NCBI RefSeq assembly: GCF_001598495.1
Contig: NZ_BCZB01000026.1
Span: 1-38,579, forward strand
Length of the DNA: 38,579 nt
Direction of reading: 5' to 3'
Source of the DNA: Neokomagataea thailandica NBRC 106555
Lineage (GTDB): Bacteria > Pseudomonadota > Alphaproteobacteria > Acetobacterales > Acetobacteraceae
In this document: positions 30,693-38,579 of the stretch, in pieces
How positions within the stretch are numbered: the stretch's first letter is position 1
How the letters are laid out: the number at the start of each line of letters is the position of its first letter
Notes under the pieces: model-generated
Told to the model about the DNA's origin: nothing
Seen by the model: only the letters and a program-made list of their open reading frames with translations
Database searches by the model: none
Program-made: the position numbers and the translations under genes

Positions 30693-31606
30693 TGAGCGAA
30701 ATGATGATGCAGCAGGCGAAAAATGATAAAATTCTATCGCTGATGAGCATGGAAGATGGTGCGGCGTTACCGGATGGAGAGCGTACGCGGGTTGTTGCAG
30801 TGGCATCTGGTAAAGGGGGGGTTGGTAAGACGTGGTTGTCGGTTTCACTGGCCCATGAACTCGCACGTTCTGGCAGTCGGGTTTTGATTGTGGATGGTGA
30901 TTTCAGTTTGGCGAATGTGGACTTACAACTGGGGTTGGCGCCGCGTTATGATCTCGTGGATTTACTGTCTGGCACATGCCGTTTGGAGGAGGCCATCCAG
31001 ACCTATACGTCTGGCGCGATGACACGGGGTAAAACGCCGTTGATTTTTGATGTATTGCCCGGTCGGTCAGGTCTGTCTTCTGGCGTGGGTTTGGAGCGAG
31101 GAAGTGCGGACCGGCTCTTGCTGTCACTGCGTCTTCTGCGCCGTTATGATGTGATTATTTTGGATTTATGCGCGGGTATTGATGTTGTGACACGGCATCT
31201 ATCTGCAGTAGCGGATCGGTTCTTTGCAGTAACAACGGAAGAACCTACGGCGCTGGCTGATGTTTATGCGGTGATGAAGCTGTACGCGCGGGATCGGCGT
31301 GCGGTGGGTGGGGGTGTCGATGATTGTCAGGTAGTAATTAACCAAGCTGCGAGCCATCGGAGTGGCCGTAGAACCTTTGAAAAACTCTTTACGGCGTGTC
31401 GTTCTTTTTTGAAGTGGGAGCCAGAACTGGCGGGGTGTATTCGGAAGGATAGCCGGGTGCCAAGTGCTATTCGGCAGCAAAAGAGCGTTGTGGAGAATTA
31501 TCGCCTTTCTCCGGCATCTGTGGATATTAGTCGTTTGGCGGATACTGTGCGGAAAGGTTTTGCTTCTGATGGTGTTTCTGCAAGACGGGATTTACGCGCA
31601 GGCTGA
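30692..31606 (+). CDS. flhG: Flagellum number regulator FlhG (MinD/ParA family ATPase)
   Basis: Deviant Walker-A ATPase that stimulates FlhF and restrains flagellar number. 304 residues from ATG 30692: an N-terminal segment with QQAKNDKILSL that may be the FlhF-activating motif (DQAxxLR-like), Walker A ASGKGGVGKT, VDGDFSLANVDLQLGL, Walker B region IILDLCAGI, and TTEEPTALADVYAVMK. Longer in-frame starts back to 30626 would run inside flhF; the TAATG overlap and AAGGA (30678-30682) favour 30692. A G7 run falls within the Walker A codons (30815-30821). It is the last flagellar gene of the block. Confidence 0.93.
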   Translation: MSEMMMQQAKNDKILSLMSMEDGAALPDGERTRVVAVASGKGGVGKTWLSVSLAHELARSGSRVLIVDGDFSLANVDLQLGLAPRYDLVDLLSGTCRLEEAIQTYTSGAMTRGKTPLIFDVLPGRSGLSSGVGLERGSADRLLLSLRLLRRYDVIILDLCAGIDVVTRHLSAVADRFFAVTTEEPTALADVYAVMKLYARDRRAVGGGVDDCQVVINQAASHRSGRRTFEKLFTACRSFLKWEPELAGCIRKDSRVPSAIRQQKSVVENYRLSPASVDISRLADTVRKGFASDGVSARRDLRAG

Positions 31607-31651
31607 GCATCGCGTATCAGTGGTGATACTGAAACCCATAGGGGCATGATG

Positions 31652-32494
31652 ATGCGTATCGCACTGATCCAGATGACGCCGGGCACGGAACGGGCCGAGA
31701 ATATCGCTCAAGCTCAGCGTTTGGTTGCTGAAGCGGTGACACAAGGGCAGGCAGAGCTGGTGGTAATGCCGGAAGTGTGGAGCTGTTTGGGCGGTGTGCG
31801 TGATACAAAGCTATCCGCTTCGGAGGTCTTACCCACGCCGGGAGATGCTGGGGGTGTGTTGTATGAGACGCTGCGTGAAATGGCGCGACAGCATGGGATT
31901 TGGGTGCATGGTGGCTCGATCGGTGAACGTGTTGAGCAGGATGGGGCTACCCGCCTAGCGAATACGACATTGGTGTTTTCACCGGATGGGCATGAAGCAG
32001 CCCGGTACCGCAAAATCCATCTTTTTGACGTTGTGACACCAAATGGTGAAGGGTATCGTGAGAGTGATACTTACGTCGCGGGGGAAGACGTAACGACGGT
32101 TGATATTGCGGGTATCCCGACGGGTTTGGCCATTTGTTACGATATGCGCTTTGCAGAGCTGTTTTTGGCGTTGCGGGCTGCGGATGTGAATATGGTTCTG
32201 TTACCTGCGGCCTTTACGCAGCAGACGGGTGAGGCGCATTGGGAGGTGCTGTTACGTGCTCGTGCGATTGAGATGCAGGCGTGGGTTGTCGCGTGTGGGA
32301 CAACGGGGTGGTATGTTGAAGCAGATGGTACGAAGCGCCAAACTTATGGGCACTCTATGATTGTAAGCCCGTGGGGGGATGTTGTGTTGACGTTGGGGAG
32401 TGAAATTGGCTGGGGGGTTGCTGATGTGGATATGTCTTTGGTTGAAAAGACGCGTCAGCGCATGCAGGTGCAGCAGAACCGTCGGTTGATCTGA
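31652..32494 (+). CDS. Nitrilase-superfamily carbon-nitrogen hydrolase (Nit1/Nit2-like amidase)
   Basis: Cytoplasmic amidase with the Glu-Lys-Cys triad: E41 in VMPEVW, K121 in [10 protein letters not shown]162 in [11 protein letters not shown]. 280 residues, normal for Nit-type enzymes. The KIHLFDV and CYDMRFPEL-like motifs match the branch that includes deaminated-glutathione amidase and omega-amidase, so removal of faulty deaminated glutathione is the likeliest role (inference). Three ATGs in a row open the frame; the third (31652) is chosen since MRIALIQM is the family N-terminus and AGGGG is seven bases upstream. nadK follows after seven bases. Confidence 0.9.
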   Translation: MRIALIQMTPGTERAENIAQAQRLVAEAVTQGQAELVVMPEVWSCLGGVRDTKLSASEVLPTPGDAGGVLYETLREMARQHGIWVHGGSIGERVEQDGATRLANTTLVFSPDGHEAARYRKIHLFDVVTPNGEGYRESDTYVAGEDVTTVDIAGIPTGLAICYDMRFAELFLALRAADVNMVLLPAAFTQQTGEAHWEVLLRARAIEMQAWVVACGTTGWYVEADGTKRQTYGHSMIVSPWGDVVLTLGSEIGWGVADVDMSLVEKTRQRMQVQQNRRLI

Positions 32495-32501
32495 TAGCAT
32501 T

Positions 32502-33260
32502 ATGAAAATTGCTTTTCGGGCTTCTAATGCGCCACCAGCGCAGGAGGCGCTTTCTCGCTTTATCACGCGTTATGGTGATGCTGCGATAGAGGATGCTGAG
32601 GTTGTGGTGTGCCTTGGCGGTGACGGATTTATGCTGGAGACGCTTCATACGGTCATGGGGTGTGATGTGTCAGTGTACGGTATGAATTACGGCACGGTGG
32701 GTTTCCTCATGAATGCGCCGCATGAGGAGGAGTTGATGGAGTGTTTGGACCGAGCACAGCCATCTATTTTGCATCCGTTGCGGATGACGGCCCGGACGGC
32801 TTCGGGTGAAGTGGCAGAAGCATTGGCGTTTAATGATGTTTTTTTGTTCCGCCAGACGCGGCAAACATCGCATATTCGTATTGAAGTGGACGGGCGAACA
32901 CGTTTGGAGGAGCTTGTATGCGATGGCATTATTGTTGCGACACCTGCGGGATCAACGGCGTATAATTTATCGGCACATGGTCCTATTGTCCCTTTGAGTG
33001 CGAATATCTTACCATTAACACCGATTTCTGCATTTCGTCCGAGGCGCTGGCGGGGGGCTTTGTTACCATCGACGGCAGTGGTGCGGTTTACGCTTCTGGA
33101 TACGGATAAAAGACCAACGGCTGCGGTCGCGGATTCAACGGAAATACGCGATGTTGTGGATGTGACGGTGTGTGAAGACCGCTCTTATCATGCGCGTGTT
33201 TTGTTTGACCCTGACCACGGGTTGTCCGAGCGTATTATTGTTGAGCAGTTTGCCGGTTAG
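32502..33260 (+). CDS. nadK: NAD kinase
   Basis: Phosphorylates NAD to NADP with ATP. The 252 residues carry the GGDG motif (39-42), the [10 protein letters not shown] segment, the NAD-site N111-D112 in [10 protein letters not shown], and the second signature [20 protein letters not shown] (141-160). Length matches the short bacterial NadK. It begins seven bases after the nitrilase gene, so the two are probably co-transcribed. Confidence 0.96.
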   Translation: MKIAFRASNAPPAQEALSRFITRYGDAAIEDAEVVVCLGGDGFMLETLHTVMGCDVSVYGMNYGTVGFLMNAPHEEELMECLDRAQPSILHPLRMTARTASGEVAEALAFNDVFLFRQTRQTSHIRIEVDGRTRLEELVCDGIIVATPAGSTAYNLSAHGPIVPLSANILPLTPISAFRPRRWRGALLPSTAVVRFTLLDTDKRPTAAVADSTEIRDVVDVTVCEDRSYHARVLFDPDHGLSERIIVEQFAG

Positions 33261-33305
33261 GCTGTGAGATAGCGTCCTATTCTTTGCCAAGTGGCATGCT
33301 ATTAG

Positions 33306-33728
33306 ATGGCTCGTCTGTGCTCTGGTGAAAGGGGCATAAAGTCACGAATAAAAAAATCAGGAGAGTGGCAGGAGCGCGTGCGCAGCCGTGTCCTGACTTT
33401 GTTTTTTATTGACAATAAGGGCGCTTCTTTTCGTGGTCATGGCGGGGTGTATGATTGGTATTTACGGTCTTTTGGGATGATACACGCATTCTCGAATAGT
33501 CTTTTTGGAAATTGGTCTTCTGACGCTAAATCAGTCTTAATGAGTGCGCATAGGGCATTAGAAAATAACGGATTTCCGTCATTCCCATATGAATACGGAG
33601 CTTTCCTCTGGGCGCATGTCGGCCCTGCCAATTTTTTCATCAGGGCTCTAAGAGCCTCTCCGAAAGTCTATTTGGCCAAGATGCTCAGCTTTAGACTTTC
33701 GGAGCGGGTTTCCATGTTTAGAGAATAG
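33306..33728 (+). CDS. Doubtful ORF, 140-residue hypothetical protein
   Basis: An open frame of 140 residues with a basic start and a more protein-like middle (GGVYDWYLRSFGMIHAFSNS, FPSFPYEYGAFLWAHVGPAN). I recognise no family. Against it: no ribosome site before ATG 33306, two inverted repeats inside its last 30 codons, and an 11-base overlap with a convergent real gene. For it: few rare codons and no low complexity. It may be a remnant of a larger gene, or chance within a long 3' region of nadK. Confidence 0.3.
   Translation: MARLCSGERGIKSRIKKSGEWQERVRSRVLTLFFIDNKGASFRGHGGVYDWYLRSFGMIHAFSNSLFGNWSSDAKSVLMSAHRALENNGFPSFPYEYGAFLWAHVGPANFFIRALRASPKVYLAKMLSFRLSERVSMFRE
33644..33704. repeat. Two adjacent inverted repeats at a convergent junction
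   Basis: GGCTCT-A-AGAGCC (33644-33656) is followed at once by a perfect 13-bp pair, CTCCGAAAGTCTA (33658-33670) and TAGACTTTCGGAG (33692-33704), with a 21-base spacer. It lies just before the end of the minus-strand dehydrogenase gene. It could be a bidirectional terminator without a T run or the scar of a mobile element. Confidence 0.7.
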
Positions 33729-34650
33729 GCGTGAGGAGTGGTTTTCCTTCGAAATGAGCCACGAGATTATCAATCATGAGATTGCCCATCACGGTGCGTG
33801 TTTCAATGGTCGCGGAAGCTTGGTGTGCTTGTAGGACTGTGTTCTGAAGTGTGAAAAACTCAGGGTGAATGGTTGGTTCATTTTGGAACACGTCGAGCCC
33901 TGCTCCAGCAATGGTGTTGTTTTTAAGGGCGTGGAGCAGGGCGGCTTCATCCACTACGGTACCACGAGCGATATTGATCAAAATACCGTCTGCTCCGAGG
34001 GCTTGGAGAATTTCAGCATTAATCATATTGGCGGAGCGTGGGCCACCAGATACGGCGAGGATAAGAACATCTGCCCATTCAGCGAGGCTGAGAAGGTTGG
34101 GCTCAAAGCGTACTGCGCTTTCGGGGCGAGGGCGTGAATTGAAATAGGCCATTTCCACGCCGAAAACGGCGGCACGATGTGCAATCGCTTGTCCGATATT
34201 CCCGAAGCCGACGATACCGACTTTTCGTCCGCGCACCGTCCGGGCGAGGGGCGGTTGTTGAGTGCTCCATTGGCCGCTACGGACGAAGGCATCATTTTGC
34301 ACTGTGTTGCGCAGGCTGGAGAGCATGAGGCTGAGCGCCATATCCGCCACATCATCGTTGAGTGTGCCTAAGGTGGTGGCAACGCGTATATTTCTGGCCT
34401 GTGCTGCGGCGAGATCAATTTGATCCGTACCGACGCCATTAACCGAAATAACTTCGAGATTGGGCAGTAGGTTCATGATGGCCAAGGGGAGGCCCGAGCC
34501 ACCACCTGTGGCGACTCCACGGATTCGGGGGGCGATGGTGGATAACTCTTGCGGAGTCGTAAATTGATGGGTGGTAAAGAGTGTTTTGAGGCGTGTGTCA
34601 ATGGGGGCAGGGAAGGAATCAATGAGGAGGATGTCAGCATTTGTGGACAT
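33718..34650 (-). CDS. D-2-hydroxyacid dehydrogenase (glyoxylate/hydroxypyruvate reductase-like)
   Basis: NAD(P)H-dependent reduction of 2-oxoacids. 310 residues from ATG 34650: nucleotide motif VGIVGFGNIGQAIAHRA (GFGNIG at 148-153), catalytic R229 in NIARGTVVDEAAL, E258 in FQNEP and H276 in AHQAS (the usual form is PHxGS). SRPRP after strand two (172-176) suggests NADPH preference. A longer frame to 34719 exists, but GGAGATATCTA precedes ATG 34650 and the longer form would overlap the phosphatase gene. It is the last gene of a three-gene minus-strand set (transporter, phosphatase, dehydrogenase). Confidence 0.9.
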   Translation of the reverse strand: MSTNADILLIDSFPAPIDTRLKTLFTTHQFTTPQELSTIAPRIRGVATGGGSGLPLAIMNLLPNLEVISVNGVGTDQIDLAAAQARNIRVATTLGTLNDDVADMALSLMLSSLRNTVQNDAFVRSGQWSTQQPPLARTVRGRKVGIVGFGNIGQAIAHRAAVFGVEMAYFNSRPRPESAVRFEPNLLSLAEWADVLILAVSGGPRSANMINAEILQALGADGILINIARGTVVDEAALLHALKNNTIAGAGLDVFQNEPTIHPEFFTLQNTVLQAHQASATIETRTVMGNLMIDNLVAHFEGKPLLTPIL

Positions 34651-34682
34651 TAGATATCTCCATGAGAGGGCAAGTGGTTGAA

Positions 34683-35144
34683 TCAGTTGTCTAACGTGCG
34701 GGTAGCGAGCGTTTTGCAAGCAAACTCTACCTCTTTCCAGACTCTATCAAAGCCAGAGTCGGGTCCGTAATAGGGGTCTTCGACGTCATCTCCCTCACGT
34801 TTTGGGTGGTGATCCAGCATCAGGGAAAGCTCTGCTGTGGCGTTATGGGGGCGCATTTTTTGCAGGGCGAAGAGGTGTGATTGGTCCAATGCGATGATGT
34901 GGGTAAATCTGTGGAAATCTTCTGGATGAACAGCGCGTGCACGCAGGGGTGAGGCATCTAGGCCATGTTTGTGGGCTACGCGTTGTGCGCGTGGATCAGG
35001 TGGATCACCGATGTGCCAATGCCCAGTGCCTGCGGAGTCGATATCCAGTGTGAGGCCACGTTTTTCAGCCTCATGGCGCATAGCGACTTCGGCGAGGGGG
35101 GAGCGGCAGATGTTACCGGTACAGACAAAGAGAAAGCTGGGCAT
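34683..35144 (-). CDS. Low-molecular-weight protein tyrosine phosphatase
   Basis: 153 residues with the active-site loop C8-TGNIC-R14-S near the N-terminus and the general-acid Asp in DPYYG (D123). Both catalytic elements are intact. The family acts on phosphotyrosine proteins, often in exopolysaccharide control, or on small phosphates. No Wzc/BY-kinase gene is adjacent, so a link to the glycan genes in this window is only a guess. 24 bases separate it from the upstream AEC transporter. Confidence 0.94.
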   Translation of the reverse strand: MPSFLFVCTGNICRSPLAEVAMRHEAEKRGLTLDIDSAGTGHWHIGDPPDPRAQRVAHKHGLDASPLRARAVHPEDFHRFTHIIALDQSHLFALQKMRPHNATAELSLMLDHHPKREGDDVEDPYYGPDSGFDRVWKEVEFACKTLATRTLDN

Positions 35145-35168
35145 GGTGTTTTCCAGTGAATGTCTTGG

Positions 35169-36122
35169 TCAGGATGTCAGCCAGATGAAGAAGGACATTG
35201 TTGCGATTGAACTCAGCGTTCCGAAGAACAGAATGGATGCAACCTCACGCTCAAGAACCTGAAAGCGCATGGCCAGAATAACATTGATGGAGGCGCTGGG
35301 AATGGCCATCGTCAACACAGTTTCGCGCATTGGCATATGGGGGAGGTGCCACATACGGGCAATGGCGTAGATAAGGCCCGGAATAACGAGGTTTTTTGCA
35401 AAGATGACAAGGCCAACCAAAGGGCTGAAGCGGACCTGCCGTGTAAAGAGCACCACGCCAGATGCGAAAAGGGCGGCTCCTCCCGTTGTATGACCTAGCA
35501 GCAAAAGCGAACCCTTGAGGAAAGGGGGAAGAGAGAACCCAACACAGACAAGGGTGAGCGCCAGCATAGGTACCCAGACCACGGGTTCGCGGAAGGCATG
35601 TTTGAGTTGGGCGATGAGTGGGCTTTTTGTACTGGCTGCTGTTGTAGGTTTGGTATTTTGCAGCAGAATGAAAGAAAGCGGCATTTGTACGAGGTTCATG
35701 GCCAGTGCTCCGACGGAAATGGGGACGGCGCTGGCGGGGCCAAATAACTGCCCTAATACAGGGATGCCGATGAATGGGACGGATGGCCCAGTTGTAGCCA
35801 TGGCGATCATCGCGGCTTCGCGGCGTGGAAAGCGGAAAATACCGTGTAAGACGCCAAAGATCAGCCCATACCCGCCAATCATGGCGAAGCAGATCAATAC
35901 GGCGATAGGGCCTGCGGTCATCACTTCAGCGCGTGGTGTGCTGAGGATGGAGGCGAGGAGCTCAATCGGTAGAGCATAGAGCATGACCAAGCGCGTTAGA
36001 ACGCTGGCTTGTACGGCATCAAAATCACGTCTGTAAGCAGCGTAATAGCCGAGGGCGAGTGTGACGAGGATAGGCAGAATAGACTGCACAATGGTTATGA
36101 AGAGAGAAGACGCGCTCGGCAT
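35169..36122 (-). CDS. AEC-family (auxin efflux carrier-like) permease
   Basis: Inner-membrane transporter, about 317 residues and about ten helices in two five-helix halves, for example SILPILVTLALGYYAAYRRD at the N-terminus and FAKNLVIPGLIYAIARM and IPSASINVILAMRFQV in the second half. The broken-helix Pro/Ser patterns (TTGPSVPFIGIPVLG and AIPSASINV) are typical of AEC permeases. Bacterial members carry small organic acids such as malonate or malate; the substrate here is unknown. ATG 36122 (MPSASSLF) is preferred to ATG 36137; neither has a strong ribosome site. It probably leads the three-gene minus-strand operon, whose dehydrogenase could act on a transported 2-oxoacid. Confidence 0.9.
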   Translation of the reverse strand: MPSASSLFITIVQSILPILVTLALGYYAAYRRDFDAVQASVLTRLVMLYALPIELLASILSTPRAEVMTAGPIAVLICFAMIGGYGLIFGVLHGIFRFPRREAAMIAMATTGPSVPFIGIPVLGQLFGPASAVPISVGALAMNLVQMPLSFILLQNTKPTTAASTKSPLIAQLKHAFREPVVWVPMLALTLVCVGFSLPPFLKGSLLLLGHTTGGAALFASGVVLFTRQVRFSPLVGLVIFAKNLVIPGLIYAIARMWHLPHMPMRETVLTMAIPSASINVILAMRFQVLEREVASILFFGTLSSIATMSFFIWLTS

Positions 36123-36318
36123 CAGGCAAATCACCATTTTTCAATAGAGAATGCCGTATATGGCCCGATTGAAAGGGAGGGCATCGGCATTATGATAGGA
36201 ATGATCTTCCTTATCATTCTTCTGCGCTTCGTCTATCCCTAAGAGTGATAGCGCGGTTTTTGTATCTTTTGCGTGATGGCACGCGTTGTGATGCTGTGTT
36301 GGATAGAAGGGCACCAAA

Positions 36319-36630
36319 ATGCACGCATTATTGAATGCTGTTTGTACTGTTTTGTTGGTTGCGGCGGGTTTGGTCACGGCGGTTATTGCCGTTGTGGAGG
36401 CGGCATGCCGTGGCGCGCTCGTTCATTTTGGTGTGGCACCAGAATTACAGACACTCGTGCTGTTAGGGCTGTTTTTCTTTCTGCTTTATGGTGTCTTGCG
36501 TTTGTTTGGCCGCATCTTGGCATTTCTGCTGATTGTGGCTTTGGTGCTGTATATTTTGCAGGATTTCTCTTTACTGCCCGCCGTGCATCATGCGGCAATG
36601 GTCACGCAGGGCCATTTGGAAAGGCTGTAA
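36319..36630 (+). CDS. Small three-helix membrane protein of unknown function
   Basis: 103 residues, about three hydrophobic helices (near 5-27, 44-62 and 64-83) and a short polar tail (HHAAMVTQGHLERL). No family is recognised. AAGGG lies about nine bases before ATG 36319, which supports translation; a longer frame on the same strand (36273-36647) is judged an overlap artefact. It stands alone between the divergent AEC gene and oligopeptidase B. A GC-rich hairpin (GGCGCG/CGCGCC, 36671-36693) follows, without a T run. Confidence 0.65.
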   Translation: MHALLNAVCTVLLVAAGLVTAVIAVVEAACRGALVHFGVAPELQTLVLLGLFFFLLYGVLRLFGRILAFLLIVALVLYILQDFSLLPAVHHAAMVTQGHLERL

Positions 36631-36771
36631 GGGCCTATCAGGTGTAAGTCGCGGCGATTGCGCGGAGAGTGGCGCGGCTTTTCGGTTCGCGCCCAGGTCA
36701 CTGCAGCCTCTAAAATCGGTGGTGTTCTTCCCCATTGAATAGCGGATCGTTCTGCGCCACATCTTTACATT

Positions 36772-38579
36772 ATGAGCACAGCGCACAGCACAACCACTCC
36801 GCCCACGCCTCGGCGTGATCCGCACAGCATTACTCAATTAGGGCGCACACGCGTTGATGAGTTTGCTTGGATGAAGGATGAAAACTGGCAACAGGTTCTG
36901 CGGGACCCGAAAGTCTTGCGTGAAGATATTGCCACGCATCTGCGGGCTGAAAATGCTTATGCAGAAGCGGTTTTGAAGGATACGGAAAGTCTTCAAAAGG
37001 CCCTTTTGGACGAAATGATAGGGCGTATCCCACCCGATGAATCATCGGTACCAACGCCGGATGGTGTGTGGGAGTATTACACCCGTTTTGAAAAAGATGC
37101 GCAGCATCCTTTGCGTGCTCGTAGGCCACGGGGTGGTGGCGCGGAAGAAATCCTGCTGGACGTTGAAGCGCGTGCGAAGGATTTCCCCTATTACGCTCTG
37201 GCGGCTGCGGTGCATTCTCCCAATCATCGCTATTATGTCTTTGCTGAAGATGTGCAGGGATCTGAGGTGTATCGGATTCAGGTGCGTGATTTAGCGACGG
37301 GTGAGCTGTGTACGCCGCCGGTTGAGAGCACGACGGGGAGCTTCACGCTTTCACCAGATAGCCAGTGGCTGTTTTGGATTTTCCGTGATGATCATGGGCG
37401 TCCGTCGCGTATCTATCGCCGTCCGTTATTGGGTGGTGAGGATGTTTTGGTGTTTGAAGAAACCGATTCAGGTTTCTTCCTGAGTATCGGGACGAGTGCT
37501 TCACGTAAGTGGATCGTGATTGAGCGTGGTGATCATGACACGAATGAAACGCTATTGATCCCGGCGGAGCATCCAGAGCGTGTGCCTGTTGTGGCTGCGC
37601 CTTTGGTGCGTGGGGAGCGTTATACGCTCACGCATTGGAATGATCATTTTGTGGTGCTGACCAACCGTGATGGTGCGGTTGATTTCCAACTGATGATCAC
37701 GCCGGATACCGCGACTGACCGCCCGAATTGGCAAAGATTCGTGCCCTATAAGGTCGGGCATTATGTGCTTGAGGCCACGGCGTCACAGGGGTATTTGGCT
37801 TGGGCCGAACGGTGTGATGGCAACATCAATCTCTATGTCGTGCCGCAAGGCGTGGCAGGTGATGTCCGCGCAGAAGCAACATCTATCCGTATGGATGAAC
37901 CCGCTTATGATCTGACGCTGCTGGGTTTCCCGGAATACACACACTCCGTGCTGCGCTATGTGTACCAATCCCCAACGCGCCCGGCCCACTGGTATGATTA
38001 TGATGTCAAAACGGGCGAGCGTATTTTGCAGAAGGTGAGGGATGTGCCGTCAGGGCATGATCCGGAGCATTACGAAACACGTCGTCTCTTCGCTACCGCC
38101 TCGGACGGGGAGCAGGTGCCTGTAACGGTATTGATGAAGCGTGGGCAGGTTCTAGATGGTTCTGCTCCATTGCTGCTTTACGGGTACGGTTCTTACGGTA
38201 TCTCGATGGATGCGACGTTCTCCGTATCGGCCTTTAGTTTGGTGGATCGGGGTTGGGTCTATGCGATCGCGCATATTCGCGGTGGTGCGGAAAAGGGCTG
38301 GAGCTGGTTCCTTGACGGTCGTGCTGAGAAAAAGACCAATACGTTCACAGATTTTATTGCCTCTGCCGAGCATTTGGTCGCTCAGGGCTATGGGCAGGCC
38401 GGGCGTATTGTGGCGCATGGTGGTTCAGCCGGTGGGTTGTTGATGGGGGCCGTGGCCAATATGGCGCCGGAGTTGTTTGCAGGCGTTGCGGCTCAGGTGC
38501 CGTTTGTCGATATGCTGAATACGATGTCGGATGTGTCCTTGCCGTTGACGCCGCCGGAGTGGCCGGAATGGGGAAATCC
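36772..38579 (+). CDS. ptrB: Oligopeptidase B (partial, runs off window end)
   Basis: Serine peptidase of the prolyl-oligopeptidase family that cuts short peptides after Arg/Lys in the cytoplasm. The frame is open from ATG 36772 to the edge, about 602 of roughly 690-700 residues. It shows the N-terminal segment RVDEFAWMKDENWQQVL, the seven-blade propeller region (YYTRFEKD, YYVFAEDVQGSEVYRI, RGDHDTNETLL), then the catalytic domain with LLYGYGSYGISMDATFS, AHIRGGAEKGWSWFLDGR and the nucleophile S552 in HGGSAGGLLMG. The Asp and His of the triad lie beyond the window. No clear ribosome site precedes the ATG. Confidence 0.95.
   Translation, partial: MSTAHSTTTPPTPRRDPHSITQLGRTRVDEFAWMKDENWQQVLRDPKVLREDIATHLRAENAYAEAVLKDTESLQKALLDEMIGRIPPDESSVPTPDGVWEYYTRFEKDAQHPLRARRPRGGGAEEILLDVEARAKDFPYYALAAAVHSPNHRYYVFAEDVQGSEVYRIQVRDLATGELCTPPVESTTGSFTLSPDSQWLFWIFRDDHGRPSRIYRRPLLGGEDVLVFEETDSGFFLSIGTSASRKWIVIERGDHDTNETLLIPAEHPERVPVVAAPLVRGERYTLTHWNDHFVVLTNRDGAVDFQLMITPDTATDRPNWQRFVPYKVGHYVLEATASQGYLAWAERCDGNINLYVVPQGVAGDVRAEATSIRMDEPAYDLTLLGFPEYTHSVLRYVYQSPTRPAHWYDYDVKTGERILQKVRDVPSGHDPEHYETRRLFATASDGEQVPVTVLMKRGQVLDGSAPLLLYGYGSYGISMDATFSVSAFSLVDRGWVYAIAHIRGGAEKGWSWFLDGRAEKKTNTFTDFIASAEHLVAQGYGQAGRIVAHGGSAGGLLMGAVANMAPELFAGVAAQVPFVDMLNTMSDVSLPLTPPEWPEWGN

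Noticed and set aside
34651-34719. Longer start for the hydroxyacid dehydrogenase
   Set aside because: It would overlap the phosphatase gene, and a good GGAG site precedes the shorter ATG.
36273-36647. 124-residue Cys/Trp-rich frame overlapping the small membrane protein
   Set aside because: It has no ribosome site and an odd composition; the 103-residue frame has AAGGG and a clear membrane pattern.
1-38579. tRNA, rRNA, CRISPR arrays, transposases, prophage genes
   Set aside because: None was recognised on either strand. The only direct repeat of note is the two-copy 18-mer, which has no spacers.

Overview
The window comes from an alphaproteobacterium of the acetic acid bacteria (Acetobacteraceae). 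The evidence is the mix of genes (atpI-atpB, DUF2155 next to mlaD, sucA, asd, an alphaproteobacterial-type flagellar block), the many GTG/ATG starts with purine-rich ribosome sites, and moderate GC. A polar-flagellum signature (flhF-flhG) would suit a Gluconobacter/Neokomagataea-like member better than Acetobacter. That genus guess is inference from gene content, not from a comparison.

Layout. 1-2674 (minus): end of the F0 ATP synthase cluster (atpI, partial atpB), preceded by a stand-alone TSCPD protein resembling the tail of B12-dependent ribonucleotide reductase. 2906-7062 (plus): mlaD, a small unknown protein, a DUF2155 periplasmic protein, dsbB and glutamine-dependent nadE, ending in a strong terminator. 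7094-13854: a surface-protein and glycan locus. A 447-residue degenerate RTX-like beta-roll protein, with codon use typical of very high expression, lies between two very large two-module glycosyltransferases. Their N-terminal coding ends are AT-rich and full of A/T tracts. 13855-17951: a lower-GC stretch with structured intergenic DNA, a TonB-dependent receptor, an orphan membrane protein and an 18-bp tandem repeat. 17975-21652 (minus): a rhamnan-synthesis-F-like protein and sucA. 21784-23527 (plus): a 2-oxoglutarate/Fe(II) oxygenase and asd.

23734-31606 (plus) is a compact flagellar operon: fliF-fliG-fliH-fliN-flhA-flhF-flhG. It builds the MS ring, rotor, export apparatus regulator, export gate and the pole-placement GTPase/ATPase pair. 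A CtrA-like box (TTAA-N7-TTAA) lies in the fliN-flhA gap and a one-mismatch copy lies before fliF, so cell-cycle control by CtrA is likely. It is followed by a nitrilase-family amidase and nadK. 33718-36122 (minus) holds an AEC transporter, a low-molecular-weight tyrosine phosphatase and a D-2-hydroxyacid dehydrogenase. The window ends with a small membrane protein and the first 602 codons of oligopeptidase B.

The most promising candidate for something undescribed is the 7.1-13.9 kb locus: an abundant, probably type-I-secreted beta-roll protein with its own pair of dedicated glycosyltransferases, possibly with slippage-prone expression of the transferases. I saw no tRNA, rRNA, CRISPR array, transposase or prophage gene in the window.
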